Source of the DNA: Halomonas ventosae
GTDB lineage: Bacteria; Pseudomonadota; Gammaproteobacteria; Pseudomonadales; Halomonadaceae
Length of the DNA: 64,000 nucleotides
Reading direction: 5' to 3'
Assembly: GCF_004363555.1 (NCBI RefSeq)
Contig: NZ_SNZJ01000008.1
Location: forward strand, 1 to 64,000
The notes under the pieces were generated by a model. That model saw only the letters and a list, made by a program, of their open reading frames with translations, made no database searches and was not told where the DNA came from. Shown in pieces: positions 19,155-25,776 of the stretch; positions within the stretch are counted from its first letter, which is position 1, and each line of letters begins with the position of its first letter. A program made the position numbers and the translations under genes.

Positions 19155-19960
19155 GAGCTCGCCCCCGTGTCGGTGGTGGTCTCCAATCGCTCGAGTGGCC
19201 GGGAGGCCGGCAGGGTCAGCAGCTCCGGGGCCCGCTGGTCGCGGGCAATGCGCAGGCCGTGGCGCAGCTCGACGCGTCGGGCCTCGTCCAGTGCCTCCCA
19301 GCGCTCGGCCTCGGCTCGCCAGACACCGCCCTCGCGCCCATCGGGGGTCAGGTAGTAGAGCCCCACCCGCCCCAGGCGCAGGAAGTCCACCTCACGGTGG
19401 GCGTCGCCCTCGTCTCTCCCTTCGTTCAGGATGCCGCGCCAGGCGTCAAACTCGCGGCCATAGTCGAGTTCGGTGCGCCAGGCAGCGAGGAGTCGGTCCA
19501 GGCGCTCCGCGGCCGAGGCGTCGGGGTCGTCCAGGCCGGCTTCGAGGCCCTCGGCGCGGGCCAGGCGTTCTGCCTTCAGGAATGGCAGGTCGCGCTCCAC
19601 CCAGGTCTGCAGGCGGGACACCAGCGACTGCTCGAGCTGCGGCAGCGCCTCGCGGGTCTCGGCCAGGGTATCCAGCGCCGCCTCGCGGCTCTCCAGGCGC
19701 TCCCCACGGCGCTCGAGGCGTGGCGCCAGGGCATTGCTGCGCGCCTCCAGGCGCCGGGTCTCGGCCTCCACCCGGCGCAGCTCACGCAGCAACTCGCGGG
19801 TCTCGTCGTCGGCCGCGTCGATGCGCGACTGGAGCTCGGCCTGGGCGCGCTGGGCCTGGCTGGCCTCCTCGACAACGGGCTCCTGCGCCTGGAGCAGGCC
19901 GAAGGACAGCAGTCCGAGAGCGATGCCGGCCGGCAGTTGTAAGCGAAAGGTCTTCACCAT
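19151..19960 (-). CDS. DUF3450-family periplasmic coiled-coil protein
   Basis: First gene of the TonB-type operon. The 269-residue precursor has a signal peptide (about 1-25, GLLSFGLLQAQ), a long coiled coil (about 33-105, AELQSRIDAADDETRELLRE and LEARSNALAPRLERRGERLE) and a conserved C-terminal half with DFLRLGRVGLYYLTPDGREGG, typical of the DUF3450 family. Such proteins regularly precede TtpC genes, so a structural role next to the TtpC coiled coil is likely, but no biochemical activity is indicated. The start at 19960 has GGAG four bases upstream; a longer in-frame start lacks a signal peptide at its N-terminus. A possible Fur box lies 45 bp upstream. Confidence 0.85.
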   Translation of the reverse strand: MVKTFRLQLPAGIALGLLSFGLLQAQEPVVEEASQAQRAQAELQSRIDAADDETRELLRELRRVEAETRRLEARSNALAPRLERRGERLESREAALDTLAETREALPQLEQSLVSRLQTWVERDLPFLKAERLARAEGLEAGLDDPDASAAERLDRLLAAWRTELDYGREFDAWRGILNEGRDEGDAHREVDFLRLGRVGLYYLTPDGREGGVWRAEAERWEALDEARRVELRHGLRIARDQRAPELLTLPASRPLERLETTTDTGASS

Positions 19961-20005
19961 GGTTCTCCGTCGTGGTCCCGGGCAGGGCAGCCACCATGCC
20001 ACCAA

Positions 20006-20020
20006 TACGAACGATTATCA
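20006..20020 (-). promoter_or_regulatory. Possible Fur box before the DUF3450-TtpC-TonB operon
   Basis: On the minus strand TGATAATCGTTCGTA contains a perfect left heptamer (TGATAAT) of the 7-1-7 Fur consensus with a degenerate right half. In the 19-bp alignment 11 of 19 positions match. It lies about 45 bp upstream of the DUF3450 start, a suitable place for repression. Confidence 0.45.
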
Positions 20021-20147
20021 ATGCGTAATGATGGCGCCCCTGCCGCTAGGATGGTGCCACTCTCGGGCCAAGGATGCCGTGGAATGGGGCGACTGAGCTG
20101 CCGGACACTGACCTGTGACAACCCTGGACTACCCGTCGCCTGCGCAA

Positions 20148-20176
20148 CAAAAAGCCGCACCCCCAAGGGTGCGGCT
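20148..20176 (-). terminator. Rho-independent terminator of sod
   Basis: Read on the minus strand, AGCCGCACCC, a TTGG loop and GGGTGCGGCT are followed by a run of Ts. The perfect 10-bp stem plus T-tract just downstream of the sod stop is a textbook intrinsic terminator, separating sod from the TonB operon. Confidence 0.92.
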
Positions 20177-20200
20177 CAACGGTGGTAGAGGGAGCCGGCA

Positions 20201-20812
20201 TCAGGCCGTGGCGTTGCGATAGCGACGCTCGACGTCCTCCCAGTTGATCACGTTGAAGAAGGCCGACACATAGTCCGGACGCTTGTTCTGATATTTCAGG
20301 TAGTAGGCGTGCTCCCAGACATCCAGCCCCAGGACGGGCGAGTTGCCGTCCATGATGGGGCTATCCTGGTTGAGAGTATTCTCCACCACCAGCTTGCCCT
20401 GCGGTGTCACACTGAGCCAGGCCCAGCCGCTGCCGAAACGACCCAGGGCCGCCTTGGTGAAGGCCTCCTTGAAGGCATCGAAACCGCCCAGTTCGCGGTC
20501 GATCGCCTGTGCCACCTGACCCTGCGGATGACCACCGCCATCTGGCGACATCATCTGCCAGAACATCGAATGGTTGGCATGGCCACCGCCGTTGTTGATC
20601 ACGGCCTGGCGCTTGCCCTCCGGCACGTGGTCGAGGTTGGCAATCAGCTCCTCCACGTGCACATCCTCGAGGCCGGTCCCCTCGAGGGCCGCATTGAGGT
20701 TGTTGACGTAGGTCTGATGGTGACGGGAATGGTGAATCTCCATGGTCAACGCATCGATATGCGGTTCCAGGGCATCGTAGGCATAGGGAAGGTCTGGAAG
20801 GGTATGCGCCAT
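20201..20812 (-). CDS. sodA: Superoxide dismutase, Mn-type
   Basis: Converts superoxide to hydrogen peroxide and oxygen in the cytoplasm. The 203-residue protein has the metal ligands H27, H81 ([11 protein letters not shown]), D164 and H168 ([15 protein letters not shown]), and [10 protein letters not shown]. The GGGHANHS and [15 protein letters not shown] segments resemble manganese enzymes more than iron enzymes. The start is decided by the ribosome-binding site: GAGGAGG is seven bases from the ATG at 20812 but only one base from the earlier in-frame ATG. A good Fur-box candidate lies about 80 bp upstream, matching known iron repression of Mn-SOD in related bacteria. Cambialistic use of Fe cannot be excluded. 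Confidence 0.93.
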   Translation of the reverse strand: MAHTLPDLPYAYDALEPHIDALTMEIHHSRHHQTYVNNLNAALEGTGLEDVHVEELIANLDHVPEGKRQAVINNGGGHANHSMFWQMMSPDGGGHPQGQVAQAIDRELGGFDAFKEAFTKAALGRFGSGWAWLSVTPQGKLVVENTLNQDSPIMDGNSPVLGLDVWEHAYYLKYQNKRPDYVSAFFNVINWEDVERRYRNATA

Positions 20813-20891
20813 GATCATTCCTCCTCGTTGGTGTCCATCGGGATCCGTGGTCCCGTGTCACCCCCAAGGATGGCAGGTATGCGCAGTTGTT

Positions 20892-20910
20892 GCTAATGAT
20901 TCCTGTTATC
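20892..20910 (-). promoter_or_regulatory. Candidate Fur box upstream of sodA
   Basis: On the minus strand GATAACAGGAATCATTAGC matches the 19-bp Fur consensus at 14 of 19 positions, including GATAA and AATCATTA blocks. It lies about 80 bp before the sodA start. Fur repression of Mn-SOD is established in E. coli and Pseudomonas, which makes this site functionally sensible. Confidence 0.55.
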
Positions 20911-20947
20911 CCTTGTATAGAAGATGTTAATCGACACCCCTGAACGA

Positions 20948-20978
20948 CGCGAGCCGGCCCTCGAGGGGCCGGCTCGCG
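20948..20978 (-). terminator. Terminator of the etfBA operon
   Basis: A perfect 13-bp GC-rich stem (CGCGAGCCGGCCC and complement, 5-base loop) lies downstream of etfA and its degenerate copy. The minus-strand tail is TCGTTCA, a weak U-tract. The position suggests that the etf mRNA ends here, so the etfA remnant would be in its 3' UTR. Confidence 0.7.
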
Positions 20979-21005
20979 CGCTGGCGCAACCTGGAAGCTC
21001 TCTCC

Positions 21006-21090
21006 CTACAGCTTGCTTTCCAGCTCCGGCAGCGCCTCCAAGAGGTCCGCGACGAGGCTGGTTACTGCCGAGAGCGCCACCTGGAAGATC
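21006..21090 (-). pseudogene. Degenerate duplicate of the etfA 3' end
   Basis: These roughly 85 bp repeat the terminal coding sequence of etfA. Read on the minus strand they give [11 protein letters not shown] then [16 protein letters not shown] and a TAG stop, against IFQVADYG then [16 protein letters not shown] in intact etfA. The first 50 or so bases differ at about four positions, and the copy carries a net 9-bp insertion. It has no start codon, no upstream EtfA sequence, and lies directly after the etfA stop. It is either a partial tandem duplication or the trace of recombination with a second etfA allele. Confidence 0.85.
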
Positions 21091-21100
21091 CCGATCTTCC

Positions 21101-22027
21101 TTACAGCTTGCTTTCCAGCTCCGGCAGGGCCTCGAAGAGGTCCGCCACCAGGCCGTAATCGGCGACCTGGAAGATCGGCGCCTCCTCGTCCTTGTTGATG
21201 GCGACGATCACCTTGGAGTCCTTCATGCCCGCCAGGTGCTGGATGGCACCGCTGATGCCCACGGCGATGTAGAGGTCCGGGGCGACGATCTTGCCGGTCT
21301 GGCCCACCTGCATGTCGTTGGGCACGAAGCCGGCGTCAACCGCGGCGCGGGACGCGCCGATGGCGGCACCCAGCTTGTCGGCGATGCCGTCGAGGAGCTT
21401 GAAGTTGTCGCCGTTGCCCATGCCGCGGCCGCCGGAGATCACCACCTTGGCCGCGCCCAGCTCGGGGCGGTCGGACTGGGCCAGCTCCTCCTTGACGAAG
21501 GTGGACTGGGTGTTGTCGGCGACGAAGTCGACCGCCTCCACGCTGGCGCTGCCGCCCTTGCCCACGGCATCGAAGCCGGTGGCGCGCACGGTGATCACCT
21601 TCAGCGCGTCCTCGCTCTGCACGGTGGCGATGGCGTTGCCGGCGTAGATCGGGCGCTTGAAGGTGTCGGCAGACTCGACGGCGATGATCTCGGAGATCTG
21701 CGCCACGTCCTTGAGCGCGGCCACGCGCGGCAGCACGTTCTTGCCGGTGGTGGAGGCACAGGCCAGCACGTGGCTGTAGTCGCCGGCGAGCTCCGCGATC
21801 AGCGCCGCGGTGGGCTCGGCGAGCAGGTGGGCGTAGGCGGCGTTGTCGGCCACGCGGACCCGGCTGACGCCGTCGAGCTTGGCCGCGGCCTCGGCGATGG
21901 CGGAAACGCCCTCGCCGACCACCAGCACGTCGATATCGCCGCCGATGGCCTTGGCCGCGGCGACCACATGGGCGGTAGCGCCGGCCAGGGCGCCGTCGTG
22001 ATGTTCGGCCAGAACCAGAATGCTCAT
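21101..22027 (-). CDS. etfA: Electron transfer flavoprotein alpha subunit
   Basis: FAD-binding subunit of ETF, which takes electrons from acyl-CoA and other flavin dehydrogenases and passes them to ETF-quinone oxidoreductase. The 308-residue protein has the N-terminal ETF domain (MSILVLAEH) and the C-terminal FAD domain with [51 protein letters not shown] and [16 protein letters not shown]. The start overlaps the etfB stop by 4 nt (ATGA). Immediately downstream is the short degenerate copy of its own 3' end. Confidence 0.96.
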   Translation of the reverse strand: MSILVLAEHHDGALAGATAHVVAAAKAIGGDIDVLVVGEGVSAIAEAAAKLDGVSRVRVADNAAYAHLLAEPTAALIAELAGDYSHVLACASTTGKNVLPRVAALKDVAQISEIIAVESADTFKRPIYAGNAIATVQSEDALKVITVRATGFDAVGKGGSASVEAVDFVADNTQSTFVKEELAQSDRPELGAAKVVISGGRGMGNGDNFKLLDGIADKLGAAIGASRAAVDAGFVPNDMQVGQTGKIVAPDLYIAVGISGAIQHLAGMKDSKVIVAINKDEEAPIFQVADYGLVADLFEALPELESKL

Positions 22028-22788
22028 GAAATCACCTTCGCCTCGTTCTTGAGTTTGTCGACCAGCTCGTCCACCGAGCCCACCTTGACGCCGCCCTGGC
22101 GCTCGGCCGGTGGCTCGACCTTGAGCAGCTTGACCTTCGAGGCCACCTCGATGCCGAGATCCGTCGGGCTCTTGACGTCCATCGGCTTCTTCTTGGCCTT
22201 CATGATGTCGGGCAGCTTGGCGTAGCGCGGCTCGTTAAGGCGCAGGTCGGTGGTGACGATGGCGGGCAGCGAAAGCTCGACGGTCTGCAGGCCGCCGTCG
22301 ATCTCGCGGGTCACCTGAAGCCGCTTTTCATCACCTTCGCCCTCGACACTAATTTTGGAGGCGAAGGTGCCCTGGGGCAGGCCGGTCAGCGCGGCGAGCA
22401 TCTGGCCGGTCTGGTTGTTGTCGGTGTCGATGGCCTGCTTGCCGAGGATCACCAGGCCGGGCTGCTCCTCCTCGACCAGCTTGGCCAGCGCCTTGGCCGC
22501 GCCCAGCGACTCGACGCGCTCGTCGGTCTCGACGTGGATGGCGCGGTCGGCGCCCAGCGCCAGCGCGGTGCGCAGCTGCTCCTGGGCGGCCTTGGGGCCG
22601 ACGGTGACGGCGACGATCTCGGTGGCCACCCCGCGCTCCTTCAGACGCACCGCCTCTTCCACGGCGATCTCGCAGAAGGGGTTCATGGCCATCTTGACGT
22701 TGGTGAGGTCGACGTCGCTGTTGTCCGGCTTGACCCGGATCTTGACGTTGTAGTCGATGACGCGTTTGACCGCGACGAGTACCTTCAT
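22024..22788 (-). CDS. etfB: Electron transfer flavoprotein beta subunit
   Basis: AMP-binding partner of EtfA. The 254-residue protein starts [20 protein letters not shown] and has [14 protein letters not shown], the signature [32 protein letters not shown] region, and [29 protein letters not shown]. The start at 22788 has GAGGA at good spacing. It heads etfBA and is divergent from the ETF-quinone oxidoreductase gene, putting both halves of the electron route next to each other. PsrA-like sites in the divergent region suggest control by fatty-acid status. Confidence 0.96.
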   Translation of the reverse strand: MKVLVAVKRVIDYNVKIRVKPDNSDVDLTNVKMAMNPFCEIAVEEAVRLKERGVATEIVAVTVGPKAAQEQLRTALALGADRAIHVETDERVESLGAAKALAKLVEEEQPGLVILGKQAIDTDNNQTGQMLAALTGLPQGTFASKISVEGEGDEKRLQVTREIDGGLQTVELSLPAIVTTDLRLNEPRYAKLPDIMKAKKKPMDVKSPTDLGIEVASKVKLLKVEPPAERQGGVKVGSVDELVDKLKNEAKVIS

Positions 22789-22911
22789 AGTGTCCTCGCT
22801 TGGTTCACACTGGGAACCTGATGGTTGGCGAAGCGGACCCTGTTCCCGGGTCGATGCGGGAGGAGACCTGCCTCCTTGGAAACCGGCTGGCATACCCTTA
22901 TGCGTTTCATG

Positions 22912-22921
22912 CAAGCGTTTG
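22912..22921. promoter_or_regulatory. PsrA/FadR-like inverted repeat (etfBA side)
   Basis: CAAGCGTTTG is an imperfect palindrome with CAA(A/G)C and GTTTG half-sites and no spacer. In Pseudomonas, PsrA is a TetR repressor that recognises CAAAC/GTTTG half-sites and controls etf and fad genes. The site is about 125 bp upstream of etfB. Short and degenerate, so tentative. Confidence 0.3.
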
Positions 22922-23079
22922 ATAGGCGCAGCACCGTAAAAACCCTCTCAATGTGCCATAGCCGCATCCTGATCAACAATCCCCGGGCATCCGGGCACAT
23001 GCCGGGCCATGACGCACTGCACCATCGCAGGGGGTGACCCTTTACCGCTATTATGCCTATCATGGGTCATGGCTAGAAG

Positions 23080-23093
23080 CAAACGACCGTTTT
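23080..23093. promoter_or_regulatory. PsrA-like operator (ETF-QO side)
   Basis: CAAAC-GACC-GTTTT is one base from the CAAAC-N4-GTTTG arrangement used by PsrA-type fatty-acid regulators. It lies 62 bp upstream of the GTG start of the ETF-QO gene, a good operator position. The regulator itself is not in this window. Confidence 0.4.
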
Positions 23094-23155
23094 AAATCCT
23101 TTCGACGTTGGTCGCATCCAGCGGCCACGTTCCCGGGACAGCAAGGAGAGAGCAG

Positions 23156-24826
23156 GTGGAAGAACAAGTCGAACGCGATTCCATGGATTTCGATGTGGTC
23201 ATCGTCGGCGCCGGACCCTCAGGCCTCTCGGCGGCGGCTCGCCTGATGCAGCAGGCCAATGAGGCCGGCCAGGAGCTCACGGTGTGCGTGGTGGAGAAGG
23301 GCTCCGAGGTGGGCGCCCATATCCTCTCCGGGGCGGTCTTCGAACCCCGGGCCCTGGCCGAGCTCTTCCCCGACTGGGAGGAGCGTGGCGCGCCGCTGAC
23401 CACGCCGGCGACCCGCGACGAGGTCTACCTGCTCAAGGATGCCGAGAAGGGCCAGAAGCTGCCCAATGCCCTGGTGCCGCCCTCCATGCACAACACCGGC
23501 GGCGACATGACCCGCTACGTGATCAGCGCCGGCAACCTGTGCCGCTGGCTGGCCGAGCAGGCCGAGTCGCTGGGCGTGGAGATCTTCCCCGGCTTCGCGG
23601 CCCAGGAAGTGATCCAGGACGAGGACGGCACCGTGCGCGGCATCCTGATCGGCGACATGGGGGTGGGTGCCGACGGCCAGCCCAAGGATGGCCATATGCC
23701 GGGCATGGAGCTGCGCGCCAAGTACACCCTGTTCGCCGAGGGGGCCCGCGGCCACCTGGGCAAGCGGCTGATCGAGCGCTTCGAACTCGACGCGGGCAAG
23801 GACCCGCAGCACTACGGCATCGGCCTGAAGGAGCTGTGGGACATCCCCGCCGAGCAGCATGAACCCGGGCTGGTGCTTCATGGGTCCGGCTGGCCGCTGG
23901 ACAGGCACACCCACGGCGGCTGGTTCCTCTACCACGCCGAGAACCAGCAGGTGGTGGTGGGCCTGATCATGGACCTCTCCTACCAGAACCCCTGGCTGTC
24001 GCCCTTCGACGAGTTCCAGCGCATGAAGCACCATCCGGTGCTGGCGAAACATCTCGAGGGCGGCAAGCGCGTGGCCTACGGGGCCCGGGCGATCGCCAAG
24101 GGCGGCTTGAACTGCCTGCCGAAGATGACCTTCCCCGGTGGGCTGCTGATCGGCTGCGATGCCGGCACGCTCAACTTCGCCAAGATCAAGGGCCTGCACA
24201 CCGCCATGAAGTCCGGCCTGGTGGCCGCGGAGAGCGTCTTCGAGGCGATCGCCTCGGGCGACGAGGGCGGCCAGGAGCTGACCGCCTTCACCGAGAAGTG
24301 GGAAGCCAGCTGGGCCTATGCCGAGCTCAAGGCGAGCGCCAGCTTCGGCCCGGCGATCCACAAGTACGGCACCTTCCTGGGCGGCGCCTACAACTTCACC
24401 GACCAGCTGCTCGGCGGCAGGCTGCCCAGCCTCCATGACACCACGCCGGACCATGCGGCGCTCAAGCCCGCCGAGGAGTGCGAGAAGATCGACTATCCGA
24501 AGCCCGACGGCAAGCTCTCCTTCGACAAGCCCTCCTCGGTGTTCCTGTCGAACACCAACCACGAGGAGGACCAGCCCTGCCACCTGAAGCTGACCGACCC
24601 CGAGCTGCCGATCCGTGACAACCTGCCCAGGTACGCCGAGCCGGCCCAGCGCTACTGCCCGGTGGGCGTGTATGAGGTGATCGAAGACGACGCCGGTAAC
24701 CCCAAGTTCCAGATCAACTTCCAGAACTGCGTGCACTGCAAGACCTGTGACATCAAGGACCCGGCCCAGAACATCACCTGGGTGGCGCCGGAGGGCGGCG
24801 GCGGGCCCAACTATCCGAACATGTAG
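23156..24826 (+). CDS. etfD: Electron transfer flavoprotein-ubiquinone oxidoreductase
   Basis: Membrane-associated flavoprotein with one 4Fe-4S cluster that passes electrons from reduced ETF to ubiquinone. The 556-residue protein has the FAD-binding VVIVGAGPSGLSAAARL near the N-terminus, GCDAGTLNFAKIKGLHTAMKSG, and C-terminal cluster cysteines in RYCPVGVYE and NCVHCKTCDIKDP. The GTG at 23156 is preferred because AAGGAG lies seven bases upstream; the first downstream Met (MDFDVV) has no such site. Length fits the family. It is divergent from etfBA and closed by a strong terminator. Confidence 0.95.
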   Translation: MEEQVERDSMDFDVVIVGAGPSGLSAAARLMQQANEAGQELTVCVVEKGSEVGAHILSGAVFEPRALAELFPDWEERGAPLTTPATRDEVYLLKDAEKGQKLPNALVPPSMHNTGGDMTRYVISAGNLCRWLAEQAESLGVEIFPGFAAQEVIQDEDGTVRGILIGDMGVGADGQPKDGHMPGMELRAKYTLFAEGARGHLGKRLIERFELDAGKDPQHYGIGLKELWDIPAEQHEPGLVLHGSGWPLDRHTHGGWFLYHAENQQVVVGLIMDLSYQNPWLSPFDEFQRMKHHPVLAKHLEGGKRVAYGARAIAKGGLNCLPKMTFPGGLLIGCDAGTLNFAKIKGLHTAMKSGLVAAESVFEAIASGDEGGQELTAFTEKWEASWAYAELKASASFGPAIHKYGTFLGGAYNFTDQLLGGRLPSLHDTTPDHAALKPAEECEKIDYPKPDGKLSFDKPSSVFLSNTNHEEDQPCHLKLTDPELPIRDNLPRYAEPAQRYCPVGVYEVIEDDAGNPKFQINFQNCVHCKTCDIKDPAQNITWVAPEGGGGPNYPNM

Positions 24827-24856
24827 GCTGCAAGAAGAGAGGACAATGTGCTCCAG

Positions 24857-24886
24857 GGGCAGGCCAGCAAAGGCCTGCCCTTTTTT
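24857..24886 (+). terminator. Rho-independent terminator of the ETF-QO gene
   Basis: GGGCAGGCC, loop AGCAAA, GGCCTGCCC then TTTTTT: a perfect 9-bp GC stem followed by six Ts, 30 bp after the stop codon. Textbook intrinsic terminator. Confidence 0.95.
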
Positions 24887-24889
24887 CCT

Positions 24890-24945
24890 GTCCGAAGGCG
24901 ACGGGCTGCCCTGTCGCTTGCTCCTTGTGGCTTGCAGCTCCCGGC
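24890..24945. repeat. CTTG-rich dispersed intergenic element
   Basis: The spacer between the convergent ETF-QO gene and sulfurtransferase contains GTCGCTTGCTCCTTGTGGCTTGCAGCTC. These CTTG-phased words match the vocabulary of the spacers at 102-195, 39795-39905 and 60355-60376. It is degenerate rather than a clean tandem repeat. Confidence 0.5.
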
Positions 24946-25776
24946 TCAGTCGCCGGTGGCGATGGGCCGGGCGGGGTCGCGGATCCACTCGCTCCAGGAG
25001 CCGGGATAGAGCCTGGGCAGGGGACGGCCGGTGATCGCATAGGCGAGGATGGTATGGCAGGCGGTGACCCCGGAGCCGCAGTAGGCAATCGGCGACTCGC
25101 TCTCAGGCAGCTCGCTCGCCAGCGCCCCGGCGGGCTTGAAGTGGCCGTCAGCGGTGAGGTTGTCGGCACTGGGCCGGCACACGGCACCCGGGATATGGCC
25201 CGCCACCGGATCGATGGGTTCCACCTCGCCGCGGAAGCGCTCCCTGGCGCGGGCGTCGATAGGGGTCGCCGAGCCCACCAGCAGCTCCCCGGCCGTGACG
25301 TGGCTCTGGTCACGGTAGGCCGGTTGCCAGTCGGAGCCTGCCGGCATGGCCTCGGGGTCGCCATCCTCGAGCAGCTCGCCGCCCGCCGCCAGCCAGGCCC
25401 TGAGGCCACCGTCGAGAAGCCGGACATCGGGATGTCCCGCCCAGCAGGCGAGCATCCACCAGGCCCGCGCCGCCGCGAGCTGGCCGCCCATGTCGTCATA
25501 GACCACCACCGGCTGTCCCGGCCTGATCCCCAGGCGCTGCACCACCGCGGTGAAGGCCGCTGGCGTGGGCAGCGGATGCCGGCCACCCTCCCCCGGCGGC
25601 CCGGCCAGGTCACGGTCCAGGTCGAGGTGGTGGCTGCCCGGCAGGTGGGCCTCCCACCACAGCCGGCGGCCCGCATCGGGCTCGCCCAGGCGGGCACGAC
25701 AGTCCAGCACCCGGGGCGGGGTGGCGCCCTCGAGCGCCTCGGCCAGCGCGGTGGCCGTGATCAGCGGAGTGGTCAT
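24946..25776 (-). CDS. sseA: Rhodanese-type sulfurtransferase (SseA-like)
   Basis: Tandem-rhodanese sulfurtransferase of the thiosulfate/3-mercaptopyruvate group. The 276-residue protein has an inactive N-terminal rhodanese domain (about 1-135, with HLPGSHHLDLDRDLAG) and a C-terminal domain with the active-site loop YCGSGVTACHT. The CGSGVT loop is typical of mercaptopyruvate sulfurtransferases, but substrate preference cannot be settled by eye. The start at 25776 has GGGAG and its ATG overlaps the helicase stop by 4 nt. It ends a three-gene chain DUF1285-helicase-sseA joined by 4-nt overlaps. Confidence 0.88.
   Translation of the reverse strand: MTTPLITATALAEALEGATPPRVLDCRARLGEPDAGRRLWWEAHLPGSHHLDLDRDLAGPPGEGGRHPLPTPAAFTAVVQRLGIRPGQPVVVYDDMGGQLAAARAWWMLACWAGHPDVRLLDGGLRAWLAAGGELLEDGDPEAMPAGSDWQPAYRDQSHVTAGELLVGSATPIDARARERFRGEVEPIDPVAGHIPGAVCRPSADNLTADGHFKPAGALASELPESESPIAYCGSGVTACHTILAYAITGRPLPRLYPGSWSEWIRDPARPIATGD

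Larger units (their letters stand above)
22789..23155. other. Divergent etfB / ETF-QO intergenic region
   Basis: This 367-bp non-coding region holds the promoters of etfBA (leftward) and the ETF-quinone oxidoreductase gene (rightward). It has two GTTTG/CAAAC-type inverted repeats (22912-22921 and 23080-23093) and AT-rich islands (TATTAT at 23050-23055). No hexamer pair with correct spacing is convincing on either strand, and no ORF or structured RNA is recognised. Confidence 0.6.

Noticed and set aside
20953..21006. Attachment site or mobile-element boundary beside the etfA duplicate
   Set aside because: No integrase, IS or tRNA gene nearby and no target-site duplication; a local duplication or allele exchange explains it better.
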